Origin: Lineus longissimus | Lineage: Eukaryota; Nemertea; Pilidiophora; Heteronemertea; Lineidae | Length of the DNA: 64,000 nucleotides | Direction: 5' to 3' | Assembly: GCF_910592395.1 (NCBI RefSeq) | Contig: NC_088325.1 | Span: 14,632,109-14,696,108, forward strand | Shown here: piece after piece, positions 13,303 to 24,656 of the stretch | Layout: every line of letters begins with the position of its first letter | Position numbering within the stretch: position 1 is the stretch's first letter | Made by a program: the position numbers and the translations under genes | Notes under the pieces: generated by a model | The model's database searches: none | Seen by the model: the letters and a program-made list of their open reading frames with translations, nothing else | Told to the model about the DNA's origin: nothing

Positions 13303-14389
13303 TATACGAATGACAATACATCACCTGAATACCTGTTCCATGCATCAGATACCTGTGGCGGTGACCCTTAATGGCAACTTTAAACTTTAGTTACTAGTAG
13401 TAGCTGACCTTTAATTACATGTTATTGTAACATAATTGAGTGAGTTACACTATTCACGACTTTTTACATGACACGTCTCTCGTTATTGACTTCGAATGTT
13501 CTAGTAAATAATTCATAATTCAAAACTCGTCAATTAAGCGAGATGAGTCAAACAGTTTGCCGAGGGAAAAATATCTATATCTCTTAAAATACCGTTTTTT
13601 ACCTCTTTACTTTGAACTTACCAGTATTGTCTGTGACATTTATACAAAATGCCCAACTGTTTTAACTTTTTTTATTGCAAACATCTCTTTTAGCCAAGTC
13701 ACTGTACTTCCTGCATATATGAGTACAGTACATTATTACGTTAATTTTATCTCAAATATCAAAATAACCGAGAAACCATGTACGGTGCACTAAATGTACA
13801 TGCTCTACCATGACCAACGCAACAAAGCGACGACCCGTATAACAAACTGTCATCTAATTCTGGAGGTCATATCTTGACAGCACTTGAAAGTGCTCATTTC
13901 AAGGTAGATTTAGAATTTTTCATTAAAATACTGATGCGGGCGGCCTGAAAGTGTAACACGCTAAATGCATGATGCACCTGTACAACCGACCAAACCACTA
14001 AAACATTCGGCAACAAAATGTACCATCCTTATACAACATTAATTGCACCGAAGCAATTTCTGCCTAAAATGGGCAAAAATTGTGAATCTTTTATAACCAT
14101 GCCGTCAGCCGGTAGAATATACTAGGAGCTTTCTGGCAACTTCAGGCAGACCGGTAATGTATTATGGATAAGCAAGCGCACGATAGCGAGTCCGTGCCTG
14201 CAGTTTTTCGCAGGTTACAAAAAGAGGCGATTTTCATGAAACTAGACTCTAAGCAGGTAGTAGATCAAGAAAGGTTTCCTGTTAATGTACAGTCAAGTAT
14301 ATTCGTTCAAAAATCTTCATAGCTAAGACATACAAGAATCCTGTAACTAATGTACATGTAGTGTAGACGAAACTGATTGTGATCTTAAC
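13303..14389. other. no gene recognised
   Basis: Non-coding sequence upstream (plus sense) of the minus-strand first-exon candidate; nothing recognised. Confidence 0.45.
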
Positions 14390-14569
14390 CAGAGTCTTTC
14401 TATACAGACACTTCCATGATGACTTCTTCGGCTGAATGTTCTCTTCATCATGTTCTTCAACACATTCCGTATCAGAAAAAACATAATCAAAGTCATTTTG
14501 ACCAAGATTATCGTGCATATCGTCTAAATTAACCGGAAAATCTTGAAAGACAACTCCCTCGTCCGCCAT
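14390..14569 (-). CDS. candidate first coding exon, unknown acidic protein
   Basis: On the minus strand an ATG at 14569 lies in AACAAAAATGGCGGAC, a context common at animal start codons. The frame runs 60 codons to CTG followed by GTTAAG, an acceptable donor, giving a phase 0 exon end at 14390. The peptide starts MADEGVVFQDFPVNL and continues acidic (DTECVEEHDEENIQPKK). Without splicing the frame stays open to 14282 and would add a hydrophobic stretch (SFVYTTCTLVTGFLYVLAM) resembling a membrane anchor, a single-exon alternative of 95 residues. The frame also stays open upstream of the ATG. I do not recognise the family. The bases TGTATAGAAAGACTCTG at the exon end recur inverted near 14777-14793. 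Confidence 0.35.
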
Positions 14570-16599
14570 TTTTGTTGTTAGTGTCTTCCTCATTCGGAAC
14601 GGTTCGGAGAAACTCGGTGAGCTTCGGCGAAAAAGCGTGCCACCATCGGAAGTTGATAGAACTGACTTACGACGTTTGCGCAAAATTTAAGAAAAAATTA
14701 AAGGGCTTCATCTGGCTCCAGTTAATTGCCCGAGAGAGCCGTGTGATCAAAGGAAAGTTGCCGGTGACCAGACCCTTGTATAGAAAGACTCTGTCTTAAC
14801 TAAGAATCGTATGAGAACCATATCTGGATTTCGGCAATCACTACGTCTTGTTGTAATAAAGTACACATTAACTGTATGTTTTTCGCAGTAGACTAACTTG
14901 GAGGACGCTGCAGTTGACAAGCTATTGACATCCGCCCAATCTTGCTTTCCCGTTGTCCTGCAGTCATACATGTGCACATGATAGTCTATTAACACGCACG
15001 AATGCGGCCTGGTGTAGACGAACGGGTTTCTACTTCAATACTTATGATCACCCACCCTGATAGAGACATATGTCTGCTCTTGTCGGAGGGCTTCCAATCG
15101 ATCAGTGATAAACACGTACGTACATGTCGATAAGCTGAAGACAGTGACATTGACAGTGATGAAACTTGACCAGCCTATTGCACAGTTAACTGGACAAAGA
15201 CAGTATCTGTAGTCTCGGGATATAAAACATGTGTCTCAATCACCTGTTCTGTGAATCAATGTTGAATCCCTGTGACAGCGGAGATAGTCCCCCTGGAGTC
15301 ATAGTCCGGTAGCATTGTATTTGAGCAATTAAGCAGCATGATCTATTGTACCGCCAACCCTAACCAAAACATTTAGCAATACGGGCTATTGTTACACGGA
15401 CTATCAGCCCTAGGACTACTATCCCCGCCACACCATCAATAGAGGTGAATGTCCTCCTCCCGATATGATTTTCCGGCCGGAGATGACACTTTCTTTCAAA
15501 TGATATTGAACAAATTAAAATGTTAATTCCGGAACTTGGAAGGTCGCTTGTGTCCGTATTGTACTGGGATTATCCTTGGTGAATTCAGGTCTTGATTAAT
15601 TCTGCTGTTTGGAGAACAGGTGTCAGTCGAATTATCATGTTGGCCTTGGACTGTCGATAGTAAAGCAGTTGCAGAAATTCTAATTGTTCTGACGAGATAA
15701 CATTTTCAAGGAATCCGAAAATTGGGCCTTCGACGAGGAAGCATTCATTTGCCGTTTTTCCACTATATGATTGTTTACCTATGACAAAGCCAAATCAAGA
15801 ATGGGTTTTGGAAAAATGAAACATTAAAAACCATGTTAATTGTTATACTATAATAATAATAATAATAATAATAAATGAGTATCTTATAAAACGCTGTTCC
15901 ATGGTAGTCCTTGCTCACAGCGCTCCCTCCCCAAAAGCTCTCACAAACGGCCATGTCTTTATAGCTCGTTTGAAGTGTTCAGTGTCCTCAGAGTCTCGAA
16001 TATGGCATGGAAGAGTGTTCCATAACCGCGGTCCATAGCTTTTGAAACTGCGGTCACCAAATGACGCTTTGGTTCACGGAACCTCTAGTTCTATGAAGGA
16101 AGTGGACCGGGTCCTGCGAGGAGCAGGTTTTCTAGAACAAAGTACAAAGTTAAGTAAGACCTAGGCACAAACGTTACAATCTTAGAAACTAAGTAAACAT
16201 AAATCCCTACGACGCCTCTTTGAGAAAAACGGCAAAAACCAGAAGTTGATATCTGATTCCCGACCTGTTCAGTTATTTTTTACCCCACATGACGTTGAAT
16301 ATATAACTTGACCTGCGCGGCAGTAAACATAGATAAAGGTTGTAAAACATAACGGCGGGTTATAGATTACTAGTAAAAGGTGTTATCTGTTGGATCAATT
16401 GAACCTAGCTTGCTATGGCTTCCATCGACCAGAGCCCGAGATAAAATGCCGGGTGTGCTGTTCAGCAGCTGCTGGCCATATTATTCAAGACTTTTATATA
16501 GAAGTGTCCAGTTGGAGATGCGCTGGTGTTAATTGGGAAAGAGAGTTGAGTGACTTTTTTCTTTTTGCTAACGCTTGTAACTTATACCAATGTGGAATG
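14570..16599. other. no gene recognised; (TAA)n microsatellite
   Basis: Non-coding DNA. A (TAA) microsatellite of about eight to nine units lies at 15849-15874. Nothing else recognised. Confidence 0.55.
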
Positions 16600-16925
16600 T
16601 TTACCAGTAAGATGCTTTTTCCGACTTCTTAATGGTTTCTCTTAACCTTTTCCGAATTTATCCGACTTTCCCCTTAAAGGTCGGGTTTCTAAAATTCCAT
16701 TGAACAATACCAAGGGTTCCCAAAACAGGGCAATAAAAACCAAAGGCCTGTAATGAACGGGGTTAATGAGGTGTGAACCATACACTTCGAGTGACCCTGA
16801 GGCCCTTTTATTTCTTCACAGGTTTCTGGAAATCCGATTTTCAGGGAAAAGTCGGACTTTTGTCGGACAAATCAGGAAAAAGTTAGAACAAACGTGAAGA
16901 AGTCGGGGAAAAGGTATTGGTTTAC
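16600..16925. mobile_element. foldback MITE-like element, copy c (both arms)
   Basis: Both terminal arms are visible. The left arm (about 16600-16697: CTTTTTCCGACTTCTTAATG, then TTATCCGACTTTCC, then AAAGGTCGGGTTTCT) is the reverse complement of the right arm (about 16820-16925: AAATCCGATTTTCAGGG, GTCGGACTTTTGTCGGAC, GAAGTCGGGGAAAAGG). About 120 bases lie between and share CAAAGGCCTGTAATGAAC and GGGTTAATGAGGTGTGA with copy a. No coding capacity. Arms of about 100 bases fit a foldback or MITE class element. Confidence 0.75.
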
Positions 16926-18913
16926 ATCAATAATGAACTCCCTTCCTAATTTCTCAGTTGAGGCCATTTGCGAGTCTTTTCAATATACAATACATTACGA
17001 AAGCTTGGAGAGACTTTTTACGAGTACATGTCAATAGCGTTGTTTGCCGTTACACATTAACATCCTATCTCTGGTATGTAAGTAAACATACTAAAACACC
17101 GAGTCCCAATTAGTGGGGTTACATTAACGTACCGAGTAGCTAACTAACATTGTGCAAACAACTCAAACATAATATACCAGACGATTTCTTTTGATGAAGC
17201 TTAGACAGACACTGACTGAACATGCTCTTAGCATTGTATTCACAATGATGTGCCAAGTTCTACTCCGCAGTGAATTTAGACTCGGCATTGCTCTGGTATT
17301 GAGATAAGTGCCTCCCCGTGGCTCTAAGAAAATAAAGTACTTAGGGGATTGACTGTCAAGAGACGAACTCCTTATATTATCTTAACAAGCCCAGCAGTGC
17401 TTTTATAGGTTCACGCCACGAAAATCCCCCACGACCACACTGGAATGAATTTGACACGACCCAACGGCGAAACGATGAATACCCGTACCGACCTAGTGGT
17501 CGGACGTAAACAGACCACGATCTTTTCGATGATTCGCGGGTGGGACACATGCTCTGTTTGCGAATAGATGAACATTGCGCGATTGGTTGTGGCTGTAATC
17601 CTTTCAGTTAGAGTGTTGAAACCTACGTCAGTATTCAAATATAATTTTGAAAAAAATCCGCAGTAGCTTTAACTATTAAAGTTTAGGTCAGATACTGAGG
17701 TATTTCACACGAATCGATTTAGGGAATAGTGGTGGGGTGATGCTGGTGGTTAAACAGATCAAAAGGCCTTGAGCAACATTTTTATATCAGCCCTGTCTTT
17801 ACTTCTGTCAATCCTGAAGTAAAATGGTTGAAAAGAATCGAATGAAGTGAAGAGTTCCTTGAAGTTTCAGAAGAGACTATACGGTGTAGGTGAAGTCGAC
17901 GGATCAATGTAATTCTTGCTATGCATGTTGAACCGCAATCTTAAGGTTACCCTTTGTTGCCTACATGAAAGTTTATGGCACGTAAGATAAATATTCACAA
18001 TCATATCAATACGGCGTTGTGAAAGCCTAATTGATAATAGTATGACATCCCTTCGCTTACTGCACTTTGATGAATATCTAATTGCATTGTCATCATCATT
18101 TGTAACGAGACAAAAACGACTCCGTAGCAATATAATGATGAATCCGATTATGTGTAGGAGTTTAGCCAATTATTTTTACCCTTTCATGTATCAACGACAT
18201 GAAATACGCACACTGGTTATGAAGTATGCATATCAAACAAAAGTCGGTTGCTAGTTAGACAGACATACTTAAGGTATTGTATTCATGAGCAGGGGGACAT
18301 ACTATTTTGTCCTATTCTCAGGCATAGAAGAATTATACATATCAAGGATTGCACTGTTAACCATATCTTGGACCGTTATTAGGCAAATGTATCATATCTG
18401 TTTCAGATGCTTTATTCAACGGTGCCGCTGTTGTGAACAACGGAACCGTGCCTTGAATTACATTGACGGTGATATACGGTTTGGCTGTACTTGCTATGTT
18501 TGCTATCGAAGCAAACTTACTCACTGTCAATATTAATATCGCTTGTTTCTCACTAGAAATGCCACCATTCTCATTGTATGTACTTTGGTCAAGGAGAATT
18601 GGCACTATTCGCCATTTACACCACTTAATATCAACGGACGCAATACTAACCCCTCATTGCCAAGAGTAAAGCCCACACAACAAAACGTAGAGTGTTATGA
18701 CCACACGGTTCGCCTTGTTGCTGTAGGAATTGGTCGATTTATCTGCAAACTATCAACAATCAGAAGTAGCCCTGGACAAAATTCAATAACCTGCCTATAA
18801 TTCATAAATCGAGAGCAAATACCCAGTCAAGAGAGCGTTGGACATCCGATATCGTTCCAGCTTTTTCTCATTGATAACGATGACAATACTTCGTATTTAA
18901 GAAAGTGTACTAT
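16926..18913. other. no gene recognised
   Basis: Non-coding sequence. Frames of 80-100 codons near 17867-18605 are open on both strands at once and carry no supporting splice or start context, so they are not called. Confidence 0.45.
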
Positions 18914-19166
18914 CACCAGTAAAGAGGATTTTTACCACTGCTTAGCGGTTTTCTCATACTTTCCCTGATTTATCCGACAAAAGTCTGACAGTGTCAATTT
19001 TTCCCTGAAAAGTCGGATTTCTAAAATACCCGTGACAAATATTTTGGGAAGCCCTATTTTTTCACGGGTTTTCTAGAAAAGTCGGACAATGTCGGATTTT
19101 TGTCGGATAAATCAGGAAAAAGTTGGAGAAACTGTTGACAAGTCGGAAAAAGGTCTCCTACTAGTG
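18914..19166. mobile_element. foldback MITE-like element, copy d (both arms, short loop)
   Basis: The left arm (18914-19034) and right arm (19063-19166) are long inverted repeats. The left reads CCAGTAAAGAGGATTTTT, CCTGATTTATCCGACAAAAG and CCCTGAAAAGTCGG; the right reads TTTTCTAGAAAAGTCGGAC, GTCGGATAAATCAGG and GGAAAAAGGTCTCC. It ends CTACTAGTG, mirrored by CACCAGTA on the left. The central loop is reduced to about 28 bases and keeps TTTTGGGAAGCCC from the family core. This is the most compact two-armed copy. Confidence 0.78.
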
Positions 19167-19903
19167 TGTGCCGGTCAAGCCATTGAATTGATACTAAGTT
19201 TGGGCGTCTTAATGAAGGAAGCTGGCGTGTGCGGGCCCAGGAGTAAGACAATTTACTCTGCAGTTATTTCCCTCAACACAGAAGTGCACATAACTTGGAT
19301 GGGGGCTCGTCTGAACGGGTTGTTCTGGTTGCGCCATGATACACTCATCATCAGCCATCTCTGGAACAGATTACACACTTGAGCAGAGCGAGACAATTTT
19401 GAAATAATTTGTGATGGAGTCCCGAGCGGAATTATTATCCTTACGAATTGACTACTGCTGAAAGAAAACGCCTTAACTCACTTCCCTGATGATCACGCCT
19501 ACTTTTTGCTATGTTGCATCCTAGTTTTATCGTCTGTTTTAACAAGTTTTCCGAATTGAATAATTTGTGATCATTATTGCCTTTATTTAGTCCAGAATGT
19601 GTCATTGTGCAGCGCATTAGCTTACTCTGGTTCCTCGGATATCATATTTTAAGGCCGGAAATTGGTGCTTTTAATAACCGTGCTTATCCGATTGCAAGAA
19701 AAATAACAATTACAATGCTTTGAGAAGCGCATTACTTTCTATTTCGAGATGTACTGGTATGATTGCCTCCACTTCTTCTTCCTTCAAACAAAGCTCGGTT
19801 AGAATAATGGTTGAGAGCTTTGCTATGAATGGTTTAAGCAATAAGTTTCGTCAAGCATTTCGGATATTGTCTGTGTTCATGCCAGCACTCAGCGAAAGAC
19901 TTA

Positions 19904-20845
19904 AGCACGGTCTAATTCGCTATTTCGCCTGTTGGTTAAGCCTGTCACTGTTCCATTCCACTGTGATTGCATGCACAATTATCGTAGCATTGTGCATTTC
20001 TGACGGGAGTGGGATTGCAGGTCAGGATATCCATCATAGCTTTTATCTGTCAGCTTATACAGATTGATCTTCTTGATGAAAGTCAATACAGCGAGTTTCC
20101 CTAGTCAAGAAAAAGATTTTTCGCGTAGTAGAGTATTTAGAGAGTGACATTTCCTCCTGAAATGATACACATTAGCACAGTCTAATTCACTATTTCATGT
20201 CCTTCTCACTGTCAATGAATGCACAATCCTTGCACTGTGGATTTTCTGACGGGCGTCGGATATAATGTCAGAACTGGGGATTCATCAAAGCGTTATATTT
20301 CAGCTTTATGTACTTGCATACAGATTCATTCAGAGTCCCTTTTAATGAAAGTTAATACAGCGTGCTTCCCTTGTCAAGAAAGATGTCAGTTTATTTTCGC
20401 GTCCAGGGTTTTAATGTTACTCCTTGGACGATGGTACAAATGCTAGATAGTTACAATAACATGGATATTACATTATGGAACCACAGGGAAAGTGATATTG
20501 AGAGGTTTACAGATTTTCTAAGGTTATTAGCTGAAAGCTAACCTTTTTCAAAAAACAATGACACTAATAACAAAGAATGTGACCCCATCAGACTGATCTC
20601 GTCGAGAACATTTCAACGAAAGGTCTTGTCAATCATCGGCAAATATAGAGTTTGGTTTACTTTTTGGCCTGGCCTTTGTGGCAAGAAATGGATAAACGAA
20701 GGGTATGAACGCTATGTGCGGTATGAAATATCTCATTGAATAATTCACTTTAGCAGCATAATCATCGGATCCCGTGACGCAGTTGGTGAATATTAATGCA
20801 CCCAGTTTCGCTTGTGAGGAAGATGTCAGTTTTTCCGCATCACTA
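19904..20845. repeat. old direct repeat, two full units and a partial third
   Basis: Unit 1 (19904-20125) and unit 2 (20174-20401) share, in order, AGCAC then TCTAATTC, ATGCACAAT, TTCTGACGGG, CATACAGATT-like, GTTAATACAGCG-like, and a closing TTTTCGCG. The start points are 270 bases apart. A partial third unit near 20735-20845 keeps GAAGATGTCAGTTTTTC and a GTGAATATTAATGCACCCAG version of the same block. Divergence is high, so the duplication is old. A minus-strand frame (20629-20934) starting MQKKQLCIIASLIPIIPCCL overlaps unit 3; it resembles a signal peptide but is probably incidental. Confidence 0.6.
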
Positions 20846-20934
20846 GACCATAGGGAAGGCGTTAATTTCTCGACCAAGCAACACGGTATTATGGGAATCA
20901 GTGAGGCGATGATACAGAGTTGCTTTTTCTGCAT

Positions 20935-22341
20935 TCGTTGAATGAATGAATGGCTGATGGGATGGATATGCGAAATGAATGCCGCAGTGGTGAAACTGGA
21001 TCACACCAAGTATAGCCTGATTCATACCTGATTATTCACTTCACAGCTTTGAGACATTTTGAATGTGAATGGTGTTGACGTTCGTTTATTTGCATAAGAT
21101 GTTTGACTTGACCATTGGTCGAAGCCTATTGACCATTATTATGCTATGTGAGATTAAAATGAGATGTGATAATAAATGATAGACAAGAAATCTGGATCTT
21201 GCGAATGGCTCAACCGAGGTACAGAACGAAGCTCCAGTGCATTAAAGACATGAGGGATAGTTATTTAAATGACAGTTTTTATCCTGCCAATATGACATTA
21301 TACCAACTACGGCTGCATGAACCTGAAAGAAATATGATGTCATTTCTTTGTCGAGGCATCTGTAAAAACAACATATCGGCACTTGGAACTATGGGAACTA
21401 GGACTATCCAGTCATTTATCATATTTGGCTTGTGATTTGATAGGACAGTTTGTTGATTATTGGAAGGAGCCAAACCATGCACAAATTTCACCGCTTTTGT
21501 TGACACATTTAGCATTGGCACGTTGGATTTCGCTGGACTCGGAAAGCTTCACAAAAAGATGGTCACTTGGTGGATGAAACAAACATGCTCCAGTATTTGG
21601 CTAAGCACTGCCATAGGAGGCATCAGAACCATTGCACTTCCCAACGTGTAGGTTGTTTCCGTAAGCACACGTTCATGAAGATTGAAATGAATCAACTCGG
21701 CGATCACTTTACGTCGCGTTTCGTAAGTTGTTATTGCAGTGGATGCCTTGGAACACTGGTGATAACGGGATTACTGAACACATCAAGATCGTCGAAGACA
21801 GTGAAATCGCTCAATTTTTGTATGCCTGGTATCTTTATCTTAACAAACAAGCGGAAAATAGAAGAGTGGATATCTATTCCCTTGGAGATATGCTAACTCG
21901 GTTTAACCAGGTGAATGGTGTCCGAATGCTCTGATGAATGATATCCCCGTTCCGTTTTACGATAGGTGATATCGCTTTATCGCGCTACAAGATGCCTCAT
22001 CAAATGACAAGCTTCTTCACTTGCTATTCGCAAAAGTGAAGCGCTTTAGACTACATATACAAGTTGAAGTTTGGCTATAGAGTCTGATATCAGCTGTGGT
22101 AGAATTTATTATGCTGCTTCAAAGTCTACATCATATCACTGCACTTATATGGTCTGCTTGGTTTGAATGGGAATCGTCATCATGGTAAACACTCTAGTTG
22201 TTTATTCGGAGACGGACCTACCATACCAATCCGTTAGCAACGCAAATTGGTAAATACCGTCGACGTGGTCAAAGATAAGGTGACATTTACTCTTTCGAAG
22301 AAACGGCTACGTGGTGTCATTGACTGCTTGGGATAACCAGA
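20935..22341. other. no gene recognised; overlapping short frames
   Basis: Several short plus-strand frames overlap in different phases between 21166 and 21934, including one reading NGITEHIKIVEDSEIAQFLY. This could be decayed coding sequence with frameshifts, but no family is recognisable and I do not call a pseudogene. Confidence 0.35.
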
Positions 22342-22449
22342 TAGCCGTATCTCCGTCTACTCCAGGCTGAAATAGGAGAGAAGAAACGCAGCTTTGATGG
22401 GCGTAATTTATAAATGGCGTTAAGAGTAAAACCGTGTGGTATGGCATTA
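22342..22449 (-). repeat. block B of tRNA-associated repeat, copy 1
   Basis: A 108-base block (plus strand TAGCCGTATCTCCGTC to GTGTGGTATGGCATTAC) that recurs at 50701-50808 in the same orientation with roughly 85-90 percent identity by eye. On the minus strand one frame is open in both copies and reads MPYHTV then AHQSC then SSLLF, so an ancestral coding role is possible but unproved. Confidence 0.75.
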
Positions 22450-22620
22450 CGTGACTCATTGACCTCATCGAATAACCGGAGAGCCCTGACTCCATACCAA
22501 CCAGCACAAAAGTCATTTTCAGGACTGTACCAAAATGAAAGCAACATATTGAGAGAATTTGTAAAGTTCGGGTTCGGAGATTTTCTGCAAGATAATAGTG
22601 ATATTGATATCAATAATACT

Positions 22621-22890
22621 ATGTACATTAACGAATAAATAACAACAAAATGAAGGGAGAAAAAATGAGAAAACGTGGTGGATTCACGGGTATTCGAACC
22701 CGTGACAATCAGATCGAAAGTCCAGCATTCTAACCATTGAACCACCAGGGCTTTCATGTTAGTGTGGAGATCTTCGTCGCGTCTCATAGTCAGGCTATAG
22801 CGATCTGAACCTTGTGTGAAAGAGAGCGAATTTTTATTTCACACAAGGTTCATATCGCCATGTTGAATACTTCGAGAATGTTTTGTGTGT
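22621..22890 (-). mobile_element. block A: tRNA-Glu-like repeat with hairpin, copy 1
   Basis: On the minus strand 22752-22681 resembles tRNA-Glu. It has an A box (TGGTTCAATGG), an anticodon-like TTC in the loop CTTTCGA, and a B box (GGGTTCGAATA). The T loop has one extra base, the anticodon stem has wobble pairs and a mismatch, and the acceptor ends do not pair, so it is not a working tRNA gene. Similarity to 50400-50651 runs well past the tRNA-like part on both sides. A 22-bp hairpin with one mismatch (22800-22821 with 22837-22858, arm GATCTGAACCTTGTGTGAAA) lies beside it. A tRNA-derived SINE, or a larger repeat that captured a tRNA, are both possible. Confidence 0.7.
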
Positions 22891-23667
22891 TACGCCGCTG
22901 CTCTTCCCGTATTGGCATCATTCCGTTTTTTGGAAATAATTTACATTTCCGAAATATTCAATATTTAACCATGTTCGATGTTCATCCATGACCGGACCCA
23001 TGGTCAGCATTAAGATTTCTCAGTGATTACCGTTCCCCCATCCGCCACTTAACTGATTTTCATCGACTTATCTCATGATATAAACCGCAAGTTGTCTCCA
23101 AATACTTCAGATATCCGCCAAATTGGATGAAGACTTTATATTTTGTGTTTATAACGTGTATTGAACGTGTACTAACTGGAGAAGTAGCATGATTTATGAT
23201 CTTGAAAGATCGGTTCCTGAGTGCCAAATGAATGTCGATTTATTGCAATTCAGGATGTGGTTTTTAGAAATTAAGGTTTTTAAAATTTCATCTGATTCGA
23301 TATTGCTGCTAACCACGAGTTCGCTGTGCCTATTCATGTGTGGCTTGTAAAGGAATAGATGTCTCCTACTCAAAAGTGGTTGTTGACAGTTGTGTGTTTT
23401 CAAATACTTGTATCAAAGCTTCTCTCGACCACTGTCATCATCATAGGTCTTCACGTGAAGGCATTAGAGACGACCTCGAGATGCAGCTTATCCTTCTCTC
23501 ACCTCAGGTTGATTTGAGGAACAAAGCGGTAGTCTAAGAGCAAAGCGGTAGTCTAAACCAGGGTTTGAATATACCCTTGGTTTGTCAGTAGTATGCGACC
23601 GGCCGGTAACTCAAGTGACTGGAAAAACCGCGGAGCATCTTAGCGGAGATTCTGCAAACGGCTGCCT
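22891..23667. other. no gene recognised; 19-bp tandem duplication
   Basis: CAAAGCGGTAGTCTA occurs at 23522 and 23541 in a 19-bp tandem pair. A minus-strand open segment of about 38 codons (23499-23612) ends at a good donor (ACCTGAG then GTGAGAG), but its acceptor is ordinary and it is too uncertain to call separately. Confidence 0.4.
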
Positions 23668-23904
23668 TCATGTGGTTTCTCCAGCTGCGAAAACAATCAT
23701 CCTATTTTCAAATTTCCCAGGTGATGCCACATAAGTACCGCAGTCAACACTCTTTTTCGTCCATTTGAACGCACACGCATACACCAATGGGATTATGAGT
23801 CCTTGGCTCGCAAACAACTTCAAACGATAACAAAAAAGTGGTTTCGTTATACCTTTATATTTGCGGTTCTCTACTAAGAACCGAGCAGCCTCATGTAGCA
23901 CGTT
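23668..23904 (-). CDS. candidate terminal exon, unknown protein
   Basis: The minus-strand frame begins right after an acceptor-like TTAATTAG at 23905 and runs 78 codons to a TGA at 23668. It reads NVLHEAARFLVENRKYKGI, then a hydrophobic segment LKLFASQGLIIPLVYACAF that could span a membrane, and ends with RMIVFAAGETT. Its phase 0 start is compatible with the phase 0 donor of the candidate first exon at 24594-24656, which would give a 99-residue protein with a 689-base intron. The pyrimidine tract is weak and no AATAAA is visible close after the stop. The neighbouring frame 24121-24375 is a rival second exon. Family unknown. Confidence 0.3.
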   Translation of the reverse strand, partial: NVLHEAARFLVENRKYKGITKPLFCYRLKLFASQGLIIPLVYACAFKWTKKSVDCGTYVASPGKFENRMIVFAAGETT

Positions 23905-24120
23905 CTAATTAATATCAGGTCACGTTTTATTTTCGTTCGAAACTGAAGTACAAATACTCAGAGCGAATATGTTTCATTGTCTGTGCAGCTGTGGTTTGTA
24001 TCATGTGTGCAGTTGTGATATAATAGTCAGTTAATAACGCCGTGTTGTTGATGATTATTTGCTCATGTTTCTTTTTATCCCGGCAGGTTTCCTGTAGACG
24101 ACGGTCTTGTCTATGACAAC

Positions 24121-24375
24121 TCAACGCTTCGAGAGGAGAGACAGTCTGCCATGGACAGTTTGCTGAAGAAGGCCAGACTCAACAATCTCACGTTCTTCGT
24201 TTAATTGGAAATCTAAAGAGGGTTGTCGCTGGTAATTAAACACTGTTAGGAATCTAAGACACACATGACACGGCTTGGGAGGAGGCTGAGTAATTTGCTC
24301 CTTAATGAGGTCACAGTGGTAGGAGTCTTGATTTGAAATTGGCAGTGCATGAAATTTCATCTTGCCGTGTGGAGC
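24121..24375 (-). CDS. candidate alternative exon, unknown protein
   Basis: Minus-strand frame that opens after GCGTAG and contains an ATG at 24360 (MKFHALPISNQDSYH), a proline-rich segment (TQPPPKPCHVC) and a charged tail (LNEEREIVESGLLQQ) before its stop. It is also compatible in phase with the donor at 24593. Because two downstream frames fit the same donor, at least one fit is accidental. Family unknown. Confidence 0.22.
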   Translation of the reverse strand, partial: APHGKMKFHALPISNQDSYHCDLIKEQITQPPPKPCHVCLRFLTVFNYQRQPSLDFQLNEEREIVESGLLQQTVHGRLSLLSKR

Positions 24376-24593
24376 CTACGCTAGCATCATCCTACAATTT
24401 AAATGGTCATCATAGATATAACTTATATTGTTATCGAACTGTTGAGTGAATTGATGATTGATGAGCAATGTCATGGTATATGGTATAAAGTGAAGAGAAG
24501 ACAAGAAATCGACCAAAATACAACATAGATTATAAATTAAGCGTGTTGGATTTCGGGTTGAGTTAAGCAAGATCGATAAAAAAACGCACTCAC

Positions 24594-24656
24594 CATTGCG
24601 TAGAGCTTTAAGTCTTGTAAATACAGTCTATCGAAACGTCTTCTGTCTGTATTCAT
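24594..24656 (-). CDS. candidate first coding exon, 21 codons
   Basis: An in-frame stop is followed at once by ATG (24656) and 21 codons reading MNTDRRRFDRLYLQDLK then LYAM. The segment ends at a strong donor (CAATG then GTGAGTGCG) in phase 0. Short initial exons of this size are common in animals, but so are chance matches. Possible partners are the frames at 24121-24375 and 23668-23904. Confidence 0.32.

Noticed and set aside
18285-18605. Overlapping ORFs on both strands
   Set aside because: Mutually antisense frames of about 80 codons with no start or splice support.
22681-22752. Functional tRNA-Glu gene
   Set aside because: The T loop has an extra base, the anticodon stem is mismatched and the acceptor ends do not pair; a second copy with wide flanking similarity shows it is part of a repeat.
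22317-22787. 156-codon minus-strand ORF
   Set aside because: It runs through the tRNA-like repeat and block B, so its length comes from repeat sequence.
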